Part shown: positions 24,715 through 32,017 of the stretch, one piece after another
Layout of the letters: each line of letters starts with the position of its first letter
Numbering within the stretch: position 1 is the first letter of the stretch
Assembly: GCA_016287245.1 (NCBI GenBank)
Contig: JAEEWG010000007.1
Span: forward strand, 62,001-126,000
Reading direction: 5' to 3'
Length of the DNA stretch: 64,000 nucleotides
Source: Clostridia bacterium
Lineage (GTDB): Bacteria; Bacillota; Clostridia; Saccharofermentanales; Saccharofermentanaceae
Position numbers and translations under genes: made by a program
The notes under the pieces: model-generated
Seen by the model: only the letters and a program-made list of their open reading frames with translations
What the model was told of the DNA's origin: nothing
Database searches by the model: none

Positions 24715-27327
24715 ATGGCAATGAAGCTTGCATTTTCCACATTGGCTTGCCCAGAGTGGTCCTGGAAGGACATCTATCCGATGGCTCACGACCTTGGCTA
24801 CGCCGGCATTGAGATCCGTGGACTGGGTGAAGAGATCACTGCGTCCCATGCAAAGCCGTTCCTTCCGTCGGAAGTGGACCGCACCATGGAAAACCTTAGA
24901 AAGCTTGGTTTGGAGATTCCATGCTTCTCCAGTAACTGCGTACTCGCTTACGAAGACGGCGCCAGGATCGCACCGACCGAGATCGGTGAATATGTAGCAC
25001 TTGCCAACAAGTGCGGCGCTTCCTATGTCCGAATCCTTGCTGACGCACATCCGGCACCGGAAGGCGAAGTTGACGATGAGAAGATCATCGCTGAACTTAA
25101 GGATCTGGCACCTCTGTGCGAAGGCAAGAACGTAACACTGCTTGTTGAGACCAACGGTGTTTATGCTGATACATCCCGTCTGAGAAAGCTCATCGAGGCA
25201 GTTGATTCTCCTTATGTAAAAGTACTGTGGGACGTACATCACCCGTTCCGCTATTTCGGCGAGACAGTCGAGCAGACATGGGCAAACGTCGGTGAGTATG
25301 TCTGCTATATACATGTAAAGGATTCCATCAAGGAAGAAGACGGATCCATCGCATACCGTCTGCCGGGGCACGGCGATCTTCCGCTGGAGGCTCTTTTCGA
25401 ACTGCTTGATAAGAACGGCTATGACGGCTTCGTATCCCTTGAGTGGGTAAAGCGCTGGGCCAAAGAGATCGAGAGCGCAGCGATCGTATTCCCGCAGTTC
25501 ATCAACTTCGTAAGAACCTGGGAAAAGACCAAGGGCACGAAGAAGGTCATCGAGCCCAGTAAGAAGGAAGTCAAAGCCGAGGTTCGTCCGGAGGCGCCGA
25601 TCGAGGTCGTTCCTTCCAACATCAAGTATGTGGAAAAAGGCAAGGGTCAGAGAATGTTCGAAAAAGACGTGCTCGTCGAGATGACATTCGGTCAGATGCT
25701 CGACAAGGTCGCCACCGAGTTCCCGGATCAGACCGCTTTCGCATACACCATGCGTGATTACACAAGAACATACAGCGAGTTCAGAGACGATGTTGACCGT
25801 GTTTCCAAGATGCTCATGGCCATGGGCGTGAAGAAGGATTCCCACGTTGCACTCTGGGCCACCAACCGTCCGCAGTGGTTCCTGACATTCTGGGCCTGTG
25901 TTCGTATCGGTGCCGTACTTGTTACTGTTAACACAGCTTATAAGATCCATGAGATCGAGTATCTGCTGCGTCAGTCCGACTCCGACACGCTCGTCATGAT
26001 GGACGGCTATAAGGACATTAACTATGTGCAGATCGTAAACGAGATCTGCCCTGAGCTTGCGAAATCCAAGCCGGGTGAGATGGTCTCCGAGAGACTCCCG
26101 TATTTAAAGAATGTAATCACGATCGATTCCCGTTACGATGGATGCTTCTTCTGGGACGATGAGTTCGAGACAGCAGACGGCAAGGTCAGCGACGCGGATC
26201 TGCGCGCCATGATCGATGCAACACAGCCGGACGAAGTCTGCAACATGCAGTACACTTCCGGTACCACAGGTTTCCCGAAGGGCGTTATGCTCACTCACAG
26301 AAACGTACTTAACAACGGTAAGTGCATCGGTGACTGCATGAACCTCTCCACCGAGGACCGTCTCCTGATCCAGGTGCCGATGTTCCACTGCTTCGGTATG
26401 GTACTTGCCATGACCGCTTCCGTAACACACGGCGTTACCATGGTTCCGCTCGATTACTTCTCACCGCGTAAGGTTCTGGCTTCCATTACCGCACGCCGCG
26501 TAACCGCGATGCACGGTGTTCCGACAATGTTCATCGCGCTTCTCGAGAACCCTGACTTCGCACAGACTGACTTCTCCTACATGAGAACAGGAATCATGGC
26601 AGGATCTCCGTGTCCGATCCCGGTCATGGAAGACGTTGTCAATAAGATGAACATGAAGGAGATCACGATCGTTTACGGTCAGACAGAGGCTGCTCCGGGC
26701 TGCACCCAGAGCCGTGTCGATGACTCCATCGAAGTCCGTGTGCAGACTGTCGGTAAAGAGCTTCCGGGTGTTGAATGCCGTATCGTAGATCCGGCCACGA
26801 ACGAAGTTCTGCCGGATAATGTAGACGGTGAGTTCTGCGCACGTGGTTATAACATCATGAAGGGCTACTACAAGATGCCTGAGGCAACCAAGGCCGCGAT
26901 CGATGAGGACGGCTGGCTCCACACAGGTGACCTTGCCCGCCGCACACCGGAGGGCTACTACAAGATCACCGGCCGTATCAAGGACATGATCATCCGCGGT
27001 GGTGAGAACATCTACCCGAAAGAGATCGAAGAGTTCATCTATACACATCCTGATGTTTCCGACGTTCAGGTCATCGGTGTTCCGGACGAGCAGTACGGTG
27101 AAGAGATTATGGCCTGCATCATCAAGAAGGAAGGATCCACGATCACTGAGGATGACATCAAGAAATACGTTAAGGATCACATGGCGAAGCACAAGACACC
27201 CCGTTATGTTGCCTTCGTAGATGCATTCCCGATGAACGCTGCCGGTAAGATCTTAAAGTTCAAGATGAGAGAAGATGCGGTCAAGATGCTGGGCCTGGAG
27301 AAGGCTTCGAAGATCGAGACTGCCTAA
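24715..27327 (+). CDS. Fusion of sugar isomerase-like TIM barrel and acyl-CoA synthetase
   Basis: One 870-residue cytosolic polypeptide with two enzymes. Residues 1-275 are a xylose-isomerase-like TIM barrel: LGYAGIEIRGLGEE, the metal ligands in LLVETNGV, LWDVHHPF, IHVKDS and FVSLEWVKRW. After a charged linker (about 280-310), residues 315-870 are an AMP-forming ligase: YTSGTTGFPKGVMLTH (from 513), VYGQTEAAPG, IRGGENIYPKEIEEF and catalytic Lys845 in NAAGKILKF. The ligase resembles medium- or long-chain acyl-CoA synthetases. Each part alone is common. The fusion suggests that a hydroxy or sugar-derived acid is isomerised and activated in one place, which is inference. CGGAGG precedes the ATG. 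Confidence 0.92.
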   Translation: MAMKLAFSTLACPEWSWKDIYPMAHDLGYAGIEIRGLGEEITASHAKPFLPSEVDRTMENLRKLGLEIPCFSSNCVLAYEDGARIAPTEIGEYVALANKCGASYVRILADAHPAPEGEVDDEKIIAELKDLAPLCEGKNVTLLVETNGVYADTSRLRKLIEAVDSPYVKVLWDVHHPFRYFGETVEQTWANVGEYVCYIHVKDSIKEEDGSIAYRLPGHGDLPLEALFELLDKNGYDGFVSLEWVKRWAKEIESAAIVFPQFINFVRTWEKTKGTKKVIEPSKKEVKAEVRPEAPIEVVPSNIKYVEKGKGQRMFEKDVLVEMTFGQMLDKVATEFPDQTAFAYTMRDYTRTYSEFRDDVDRVSKMLMAMGVKKDSHVALWATNRPQWFLTFWACVRIGAVLVTVNTAYKIHEIEYLLRQSDSDTLVMMDGYKDINYVQIVNEICPELAKSKPGEMVSERLPYLKNVITIDSRYDGCFFWDDEFETADGKVSDADLRAMIDATQPDEVCNMQYTSGTTGFPKGVMLTHRNVLNNGKCIGDCMNLSTEDRLLIQVPMFHCFGMVLAMTASVTHGVTMVPLDYFSPRKVLASITARRVTAMHGVPTMFIALLENPDFAQTDFSYMRTGIMAGSPCPIPVMEDVVNKMNMKEITIVYGQTEAAPGCTQSRVDDSIEVRVQTVGKELPGVECRIVDPATNEVLPDNVDGEFCARGYNIMKGYYKMPEATKAAIDEDGWLHTGDLARRTPEGYYKITGRIKDMIIRGGENIYPKEIEEFIYTHPDVSDVQVIGVPDEQYGEEIMACIIKKEGSTITEDDIKKYVKDHMAKHKTPRYVAFVDAFPMNAAGKILKFKMREDAVKMLGLEKASKIETA

Positions 27328-27357
27328 TCTAAAACAACAATAGGAAAAGAAATAACT

Positions 27358-27426
27358 CTCTCCGACTCAGACAGTATTTCGCATTCGCGAAATAACTCGT
27401 CGTCGGAGAGTTTTTTCTTTTCCTTT
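27358..27426 (+). terminator. Double-hairpin intrinsic terminator
   Basis: CTCTCCGAC (27358-27366) pairs with GTCGGAGAG (27412-27420), enclosing a second hairpin (TATTTCGC with GCGAAATA), then six T. It ends the synthetase transcript before array 2. Confidence 0.88.
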
Positions 27427-27541
27427 TTGTATTTGCATTTTCAGGCTGTCTTGATCAGTCGAAGGCCTTTCGGGGGATTGGAGGCTGTCTCGTTCTTTGA
27501 AGTGGAGTCGTGACTTCGTCGAGCACTATAAAGATTTGAGT

Positions 27542-27837
27542 TGCCGTATAATTTTGCAAAATCTGATTTCATACGGCAGCCAAATCTGCAAACTGCCGTA
27601 TGGATTTAAGTTTTCTCATTTCATACGGCAATTTTTCCTTCTTTTGCCGTACGAAAAGCACTTTTCCGATTTCATACGGCACATTTCCTTCCATACTGCC
27701 GTACAGATTGAAGATTCCCGATTTCATACGGCACATCCGCTCCAAATCTGCCGTATAGAATTCACTTTTCCATTTTTATACGGCAACTCCCTTTCAGACC
27801 TGCCGTATTTTTTCGGGTTTTCCATTTTCATACGGCA
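27542..27837. repeat. Regular array 2 of alternating TGCCGTA / TACGGCA sites
   Basis: In the gene-free stretch 27328-28014, twelve exact 7-bp sites alternate in orientation. TGCCGTA starts at 27542, 27594, 27645, 27697, 27749 and 27801. TACGGCA starts at 27572, 27624, 27675, 27727, 27779 and 27831. TGCCGTA to TACGGCA is always 30 bp; TACGGCA to TGCCGTA is 21-22 bp; the period is 51-52 bp. Most TACGGCA sites are preceded by ATTTCA, giving ATTTCATACGGCA. The 15-base spacers are pyrimidine-rich on this strand, so array 2 is the reverse orientation of array 1. The frame through the array changes between units, so it is not coding. The remaining bases up to 28014 show nothing more than the next gene's ribosome site. 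Confidence 0.92.
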
Positions 27838-28014
27838 GACCGCAGATTGGTGTGTGTTTGACCCGGAGCGGTTTTTCATGCACGTTTTCTGCATCTTGGG
27901 TATTCCTTTTGGCAACTCGCGTAAAGGCCTATTGTGCGGGCGTTTGAAGCCTGTTATCCTCCAGATGTGAACAGATGATACCGGTGTCGGGTATCCAACA
28001 AGGAGGAATTTAGT

Positions 28015-28869
28015 ATGATCTCAGTTGCAGGTATTTCGAAAAGCTTCGGAAATAAGAAAGTGCTGGATGATGTTTCTTTTACAGTGAATGATGGAGAGAT
28101 CTTCGGGCTGCTCGGACCGTCGGGTGCGGGCAAGACGACATTGATCCGAGTGCTGACCGGGCAGCTTCGTTTTGAAGAAGGAGATGCGATGGTCATGGGA
28201 AAGAGAGTGTCGCAGCTCACCGGTGCGGACAAGAAACAGTTCGGCATCATGATGGATGACTTCGGTCTTTATGATAGACTGACCTGCTATCAGAATCTTC
28301 GGGTGTTTGCGGATATCTACGGGGTCGGCGATCAGGAGATCCGTACGGTCCTTAGGGAAGTGGAGCTCGCCGATGCAGAGAAAAAAGAAGTGAAGAAACT
28401 CAGCAAGGGAATGAAAGAACGCCTCCGCCTGGCAAGGGCACTTCTTTGTCATCCGAAAGTTCTTTTCCTGGATGAACCGACGAGCGGGCTTGATCCGCAG
28501 ACCAGCAATGAGATCCACGAGATCATAAGGAAAAGAAAAGATGCGGGGACGATCATTTTCCTGACGACACATAACATGACGGAAGCGGAGAAACTCTGCG
28601 ATCATCTGGTGCTTCTGAATGAAGGGAAAATCGTCGAGGGAGGCGGGCCGAAAGAGCTTTGTCTCCGCTACGATCACCAGAAGCGGATCGAGCTTGTAAC
28701 GAAGAACGGCGAGACGATCTCACTGGAAATGAACAGAGATAATGCGGAGGCAACGAGCAGGAAGATCGCGGAGTTCCTGAAGGAAGGAAAGCTTCAGACG
28801 ATCCATTCGAAGGAACCGAACCTCGAGACGGTGTTTATGGAGCTTACCGGACGGAAGCTGGAAGTATGA
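28015..28869 (+). CDS. ABC transporter ATP-binding protein
   Basis: A 284-residue ATPase subunit with intact motifs: Walker A GLLGPSGAGKTT, signature LSKGMKERLRLA, Walker B LFLDEPTSGLD and switch His in FLTTHNMTEAE. The C-terminal 70 residues resemble the extra domain of multidrug or antibiotic-peptide exporters. It begins after AAGGAGGAATTTAGT. The permease follows after 39 bases, then LytTR and DUF3021 genes, an arrangement in which the LytTR protein usually controls the transporter. Confidence 0.92.
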   Translation: MISVAGISKSFGNKKVLDDVSFTVNDGEIFGLLGPSGAGKTTLIRVLTGQLRFEEGDAMVMGKRVSQLTGADKKQFGIMMDDFGLYDRLTCYQNLRVFADIYGVGDQEIRTVLREVELADAEKKEVKKLSKGMKERLRLARALLCHPKVLFLDEPTSGLDPQTSNEIHEIIRKRKDAGTIIFLTTHNMTEAEKLCDHLVLLNEGKIVEGGGPKELCLRYDHQKRIELVTKNGETISLEMNRDNAEATSRKIAEFLKEGKLQTIHSKEPNLETVFMELTGRKLEV

Positions 28870-28908
28870 GGAAATACTTTTTCTACAAGGGATAAAGGAG
28901 ATACGAAA

Positions 28909-29607
28909 ATGAGAGAAGCAACAGCAATCTTTAGAAAACAGGTACTCGATACAAGAAAGAACAGGGCGGTCCTGATCCAGTTCATCATGTTTCCTATCAT
29001 GACGATCGTGATGAGCAATGCGGTGAAGGTCGATGACATACCGGAATTTTTCTACCTCAAACTCTTCAGCATCATGTACATGGCGATGGCGCCGATCGTG
29101 TCGATGAGTGCGATCATCTCTGAAGAAAAAGAGAAGGGGACGCTTAGGGCTCTGATGATGAGCAACGTCCGCCCGGCTTCCTATCTTGCCGGTGTCGGCG
29201 TGTATGATTTTCAGTGCTGCCTGATCGGCACGATGCTCATGAGCAAGTCCTGCGGACTGGATGACGGACCGTGGTGGAAGTATCTGTGTGTGATCATGCT
29301 GGGACTTGTGATCTCGATCATTCTCGGTGCGGCCGTCGGTGTGATGGCGAAGGATCAGATGGCGGCGACGAGCCTTGCGGTGCCGGTGATGTGCCTGTTT
29401 TCTTTCCTTCCGATGATGGCGCAGTTCAACGACACCATCGCCAAGGTCGCGAAATATTTCTACACGCAGCAGCTCTATCTTGCGCTCAGCGACATAAATA
29501 ATGTTAAGATAGGAACAGAAGGTCTGATCATTATCGCGGTAAATGCCGTGGTCATCTTAGGGTTCTTTGTCCTTGCATTCCGAAAAGAAGGACTTTCAAA
29601 CGAATAA
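28909..29607 (+). CDS. ABC-2 type permease
   Basis: The membrane partner of the ATPase before it, 232 residues with about six hydrophobic segments. The cytoplasmic coupling stretch SEEKEKGTLRALMMSNVRPASYL is typical of ABC-2 permeases; later segments include MLGLVISIILGAAVGVMA. It is short for the superfamily, but it starts with a normal N-terminus and has no sign of truncation. AAAGGAG precedes the ATG. The LytTR gene starts 64 bases after its stop. Confidence 0.85.
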   Translation: MREATAIFRKQVLDTRKNRAVLIQFIMFPIMTIVMSNAVKVDDIPEFFYLKLFSIMYMAMAPIVSMSAIISEEKEKGTLRALMMSNVRPASYLAGVGVYDFQCCLIGTMLMSKSCGLDDGPWWKYLCVIMLGLVISIILGAAVGVMAKDQMAATSLAVPVMCLFSFLPMMAQFNDTIAKVAKYFYTQQLYLALSDINNVKIGTEGLIIIAVNAVVILGFFVLAFRKEGLSNE

Positions 29608-29671
29608 GCGGGCCTCTGCGGCGCCTTCTGATAAGAAGGCGGCCGCGCCTCTGTTGAATAGGAAAGAACGA

Positions 29672-30112
29672 GTGAAAATATCGATCAACATCAACCCGGA
29701 TAATCCCGAGACCGAGATCAGCGTGACATGTCCCGCACTGACTTCGGAAGTCGAGAACCTGATCTCCATGATTAGAGTCATGGACAGGAAGCTCACGGTC
29801 AAAAAAGGCGGTGAGGTCTTCCTTCTCGACCTCGGCGAGGTCCTCTATCTGGAGACGATGGAAAGAAAGTGCTTCGTTTATACGGAGAACGCTGTCTATG
29901 AAACCGATGCAAAAATGTACGAGCTCGAGCAGCAGCTTGCTGCCTCGGGCTTCTTTCGTGTAAGTAAATCTACCCTGCTTCAACTGAAGCATATCAAGTC
30001 CCTGCGGGCGGATCTCAATCACCGTATCCGCATTACGATGGATAACGGCGAGCAGGTCGTCGCCTCGCGCATGTATGCGGACGAGCTCCGCGAGCGCCTG
30101 GGTCTGAAGTAG
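29672..30112 (+). CDS. LytTR-domain transcription regulator
   Basis: A 146-residue DNA-binding protein with no receiver domain. The C-terminal LytTR domain (about 50-145) has DLGEVLYLETMERKCFVYT, FFRVSKSTLLQLKHI and RITMDNGEQVVASRMYADEL. I chose the GTG at 29672, preceded by AGGAAAG. The open frame extends upstream to a TTG at 29567, but that would overlap the permease and lacks family support. With the DUF3021 gene 20 bases behind, it is the well-known LytTR-DUF3021 pair, thought to act as regulator and membrane anti-regulator. It probably controls the ABC transporter operon it belongs to. Confidence 0.87.
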   Translation: MKISININPDNPETEISVTCPALTSEVENLISMIRVMDRKLTVKKGGEVFLLDLGEVLYLETMERKCFVYTENAVYETDAKMYELEQQLAASGFFRVSKSTLLQLKHIKSLRADLNHRIRITMDNGEQVVASRMYADELRERLGLK

Positions 30113-30132
30113 AAGGGTATGAGGTAAGAAAG

Positions 30133-30663
30133 ATGAGAAATAAATGCGGATTAATCGATAAAAAGAGTTTTCGTGATTTCGTTCACTGCACCTGCATGGC
30201 GTTTTCCATGCAGACGGTCGTGGCGGTGCTTATGATGTTCATCACCTCCTCGGATACAGCGGCGGAGCAGATGAAGATCAGCTCGATCTATGAGAACCCG
30301 GGATTCCTTTCCAAAGAGACGATCCTGCAGTTCTTTATCGTAGCGCTCCTTACTTCCATGATCCGGCATATTTTCTTTTCAGACAAGGTCATTAAGATCC
30401 CGTCGATCGCTCTTCGAATCACACTAATGTTCGGAACGGAGATCGCCATGGTGGCGGTAGCTGTCTGGAAGTTCCGCTGGTTCCATTCCGTATCTCCTGC
30501 ACACTGGGTCGGATTTGCGATCGGAGCGGTACCGTGTCTTGTGGCAGGAATCATCCTTGCATTTAAGACTGAAATGAAGGAAAATGAGACGATGAATGAA
30601 GCGTTGCACCGCGCTCAGGAAAATGCCCGGGAAGTGCCTGATTCCAGGGCGGAAGAGAAATAA
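30133..30663 (+). CDS. DUF3021 membrane protein
   Basis: A 176-residue membrane protein with about four hydrophobic segments (about 18-38, 64-82, 92-112 and 122-143) and a charged cytosolic tail. Sequence pattern, length and position after a LytTR gene mark it as DUF3021. In such pairs the membrane protein is believed to hold back the LytTR regulator. It is the last gene of the operon that starts at 28015. Confidence 0.85.
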   Translation: MRNKCGLIDKKSFRDFVHCTCMAFSMQTVVAVLMMFITSSDTAAEQMKISSIYENPGFLSKETILQFFIVALLTSMIRHIFFSDKVIKIPSIALRITLMFGTEIAMVAVAVWKFRWFHSVSPAHWVGFAIGAVPCLVAGIILAFKTEMKENETMNEALHRAQENAREVPDSRAEEK

Positions 30664-30714
30664 GGCAAGGGGTAATTACATAAACTGCGGCTTCGCAAAA
30701 ACGGGCATAAAAAA

Positions 30715-30845
30715 TCCTCACGTTGATCTACCATTGGGGATGATATGGCCAAAGCGTGAGGACGAGGATAATAGTATAGTCATCAGATGAAGAAGTGATG
30801 ACATGAGTAATTCTAATGTACAAATGTACAAATCTCTATTAGAAT
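30715..30845. promoter_or_regulatory. Structured control region before the AraC-type regulator
   Basis: Four inverted repeats crowd this gap. TCCTCACG (30715-30722) pairs with CGTGAGGA (30755-30762). GTCATCA (30779-30785) pairs with TGATGAC (30796-30802). ATTCTAAT (30810-30817) pairs with ATTAGAAT (30838-30845), and inside it lies TGTACA-AA-TGTACA (30817-30830). The last two look like operators; the first could be RNA structure or a small RNA. Confidence 0.5.
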
Positions 30846-30883
30846 ATTTCTCAATACTATAACAATTTTTCGCGAGGGCCGTT

Positions 30884-31837
30884 ATGAGTAAAATATCAAA
30901 ATCTCTTGAACACCAGCTGACGTCGGAATTTGACGAAGTGGAGTATCCTGCAACAATCCGCCGCGACCGCCTCTCTCTCTATCCGAACTATGAGGTGAGC
31001 TCGCACTGGCATGACGACGTCGAATTTCTGCTCGTGATCCACGGAGAGATGCTCTTCAGCGTCAATGGAGAGACGATCGAACTTCAGGAAGAAGAAGGCA
31101 TTTTCATCAACGCCAGACAGGTCCACGGTTTCCTCTCGAAAAAACATTTTGAATGCGAATATATTGTTGTACGTTTTCACCCTGTCCTTCTTTGCGCGAC
31201 GAAAGAGATCGAGAACCGCTTTGTCGTTCCTGTGATCGAAAATGAGAACTATCCCTACCAGATATTGAGAAGAAAGATCGAATGGCAGAGAAGTGTTCTT
31301 GATGCGGCTCTTCGTGTATACTATATGCGTCATGAGACGACGCTGGAACTGGGTGCTCAGGGACAGTTCTTCACGATGTGGGAGCAGATCTTCCTGCACT
31401 CCGGAAGGGTGATGGCGAAGGTGCGTGAGATGACGCCGCAGCTGTCACAGCTGAAGAACATGATCTCCTTCATTGCCGAAAACTATAACGGCAAGATCAC
31501 GCTCGACGATATCCGTCTGGCGGGAAATATGGGCAGAACGAGCTGCTGTCTGATCTTCCAAAAGTATCTCAATCAGACACCGATCAACTACCTGACGACC
31601 GTCCGGGTAAGAAAAGGTGCGGAGATGCTGATGCAGACCGATATGCCGATCGTGGATATCTCCTATGAAGTGGGATTTTCCGGCGCGAGTTATTTTGCCG
31701 AGGCATTCAAAAAACATATGGGAGAGATCCCGAGTGAGTACAGGAAGAAGCGCCGCGGCCTGAAAGAGGAAAAGAGCAGAAAAAAGAGCAGTGCAGACAG
31801 AGCAGCTTCTTCCGATGCTGTCGAAGTCGATGAGTGA
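30884..31837 (+). CDS. AraC-family transcription regulator
   Basis: A 317-residue regulator. The N-terminal half is a cupin sensor (NYEVSSHWHDDVEFLLVIHG, then INARQVHGFLSKK). The C-terminal half (about 185-290) is a double helix-turn-helix with KITLDDIRLAGNM and IVDISYEVGFSGASYFAEAFKK. It probably senses a sugar or other small ligand. A small Cys-rich protein and an ABC exporter pair follow directly, so these are its likely targets. It is preceded by a control region with several inverted repeats that may serve autoregulation. A charged Lys/Ser-rich tail of about 30 residues is not part of the family domain. Confidence 0.9.
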   Translation: MSKISKSLEHQLTSEFDEVEYPATIRRDRLSLYPNYEVSSHWHDDVEFLLVIHGEMLFSVNGETIELQEEEGIFINARQVHGFLSKKHFECEYIVVRFHPVLLCATKEIENRFVVPVIENENYPYQILRRKIEWQRSVLDAALRVYYMRHETTLELGAQGQFFTMWEQIFLHSGRVMAKVREMTPQLSQLKNMISFIAENYNGKITLDDIRLAGNMGRTSCCLIFQKYLNQTPINYLTTVRVRKGAEMLMQTDMPIVDISYEVGFSGASYFAEAFKKHMGEIPSEYRKKRRGLKEEKSRKKSSADRAASSDAVEVDE

Positions 31838-31843
31838 GGGGAT

Positions 31844-32017
31844 ATGAGCGACTGTGAGAGATGTTCAAATTACGTATACGATGACATAAACGGGGAGTAT
31901 TACTGCGAGGCGCCGATCGACCAGGATGCCTGGGAGCGCCTGATGGAAGGCGGACAGAAGTCCTGTCCGTACTACATCGAAGATGGGGAGTATAAGACAG
32001 TAAATAAGCAGATATGA
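31844..32017 (+). CDS. Small four-cysteine protein (DUF6472-like)
   Basis: A 57-residue protein, MSDCERCSNYVYDD at its start, with Cys at 4, 7, 21 and 41. The spacing (CxxC, C, C) suggests a metal-binding knuckle. The ATG follows GAGGGGATATG-like sequence right after the AraC gene, and its stop overlaps the next gene's ATG (ATGA), so it is coupled to the ABC exporter. Its pattern and place resemble DUF6472 proteins of Bacillota, a name I give from memory. Function is unknown. Confidence 0.8.
   Translation: MSDCERCSNYVYDDINGEYYCEAPIDQDAWERLMEGGQKSCPYYIEDGEYKTVNKQI

Noticed and set aside
24637..25950. 437-codon open frame on the minus strand
   Set aside because: It is antisense to the barrel part of the fusion gene and shows no protein family pattern.
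24715..27327. Two separate genes instead of a fusion
   Set aside because: The frame is continuous through the linker, with no stop, and no internal ribosome site and start could be picked out near residue 300.
14496..27837. Plasmid-type iterons or a replication origin
   Set aside because: No replication initiator gene or DnaA-box cluster is near, and there are two separate arrays on what looks like a chromosome.
27497..27970. 157-codon open frame across array 2
   Set aside because: It crosses units that shift frame, starts without a ribosome site and is low in conserved patterns. Stop codons are rare there only because of the repeats.
29567..29671. Longer N-terminus of the LytTR regulator from a TTG
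   Set aside because: It would overlap the permease end and has no ribosome site. The GTG at 29672 has one and fits the family length.
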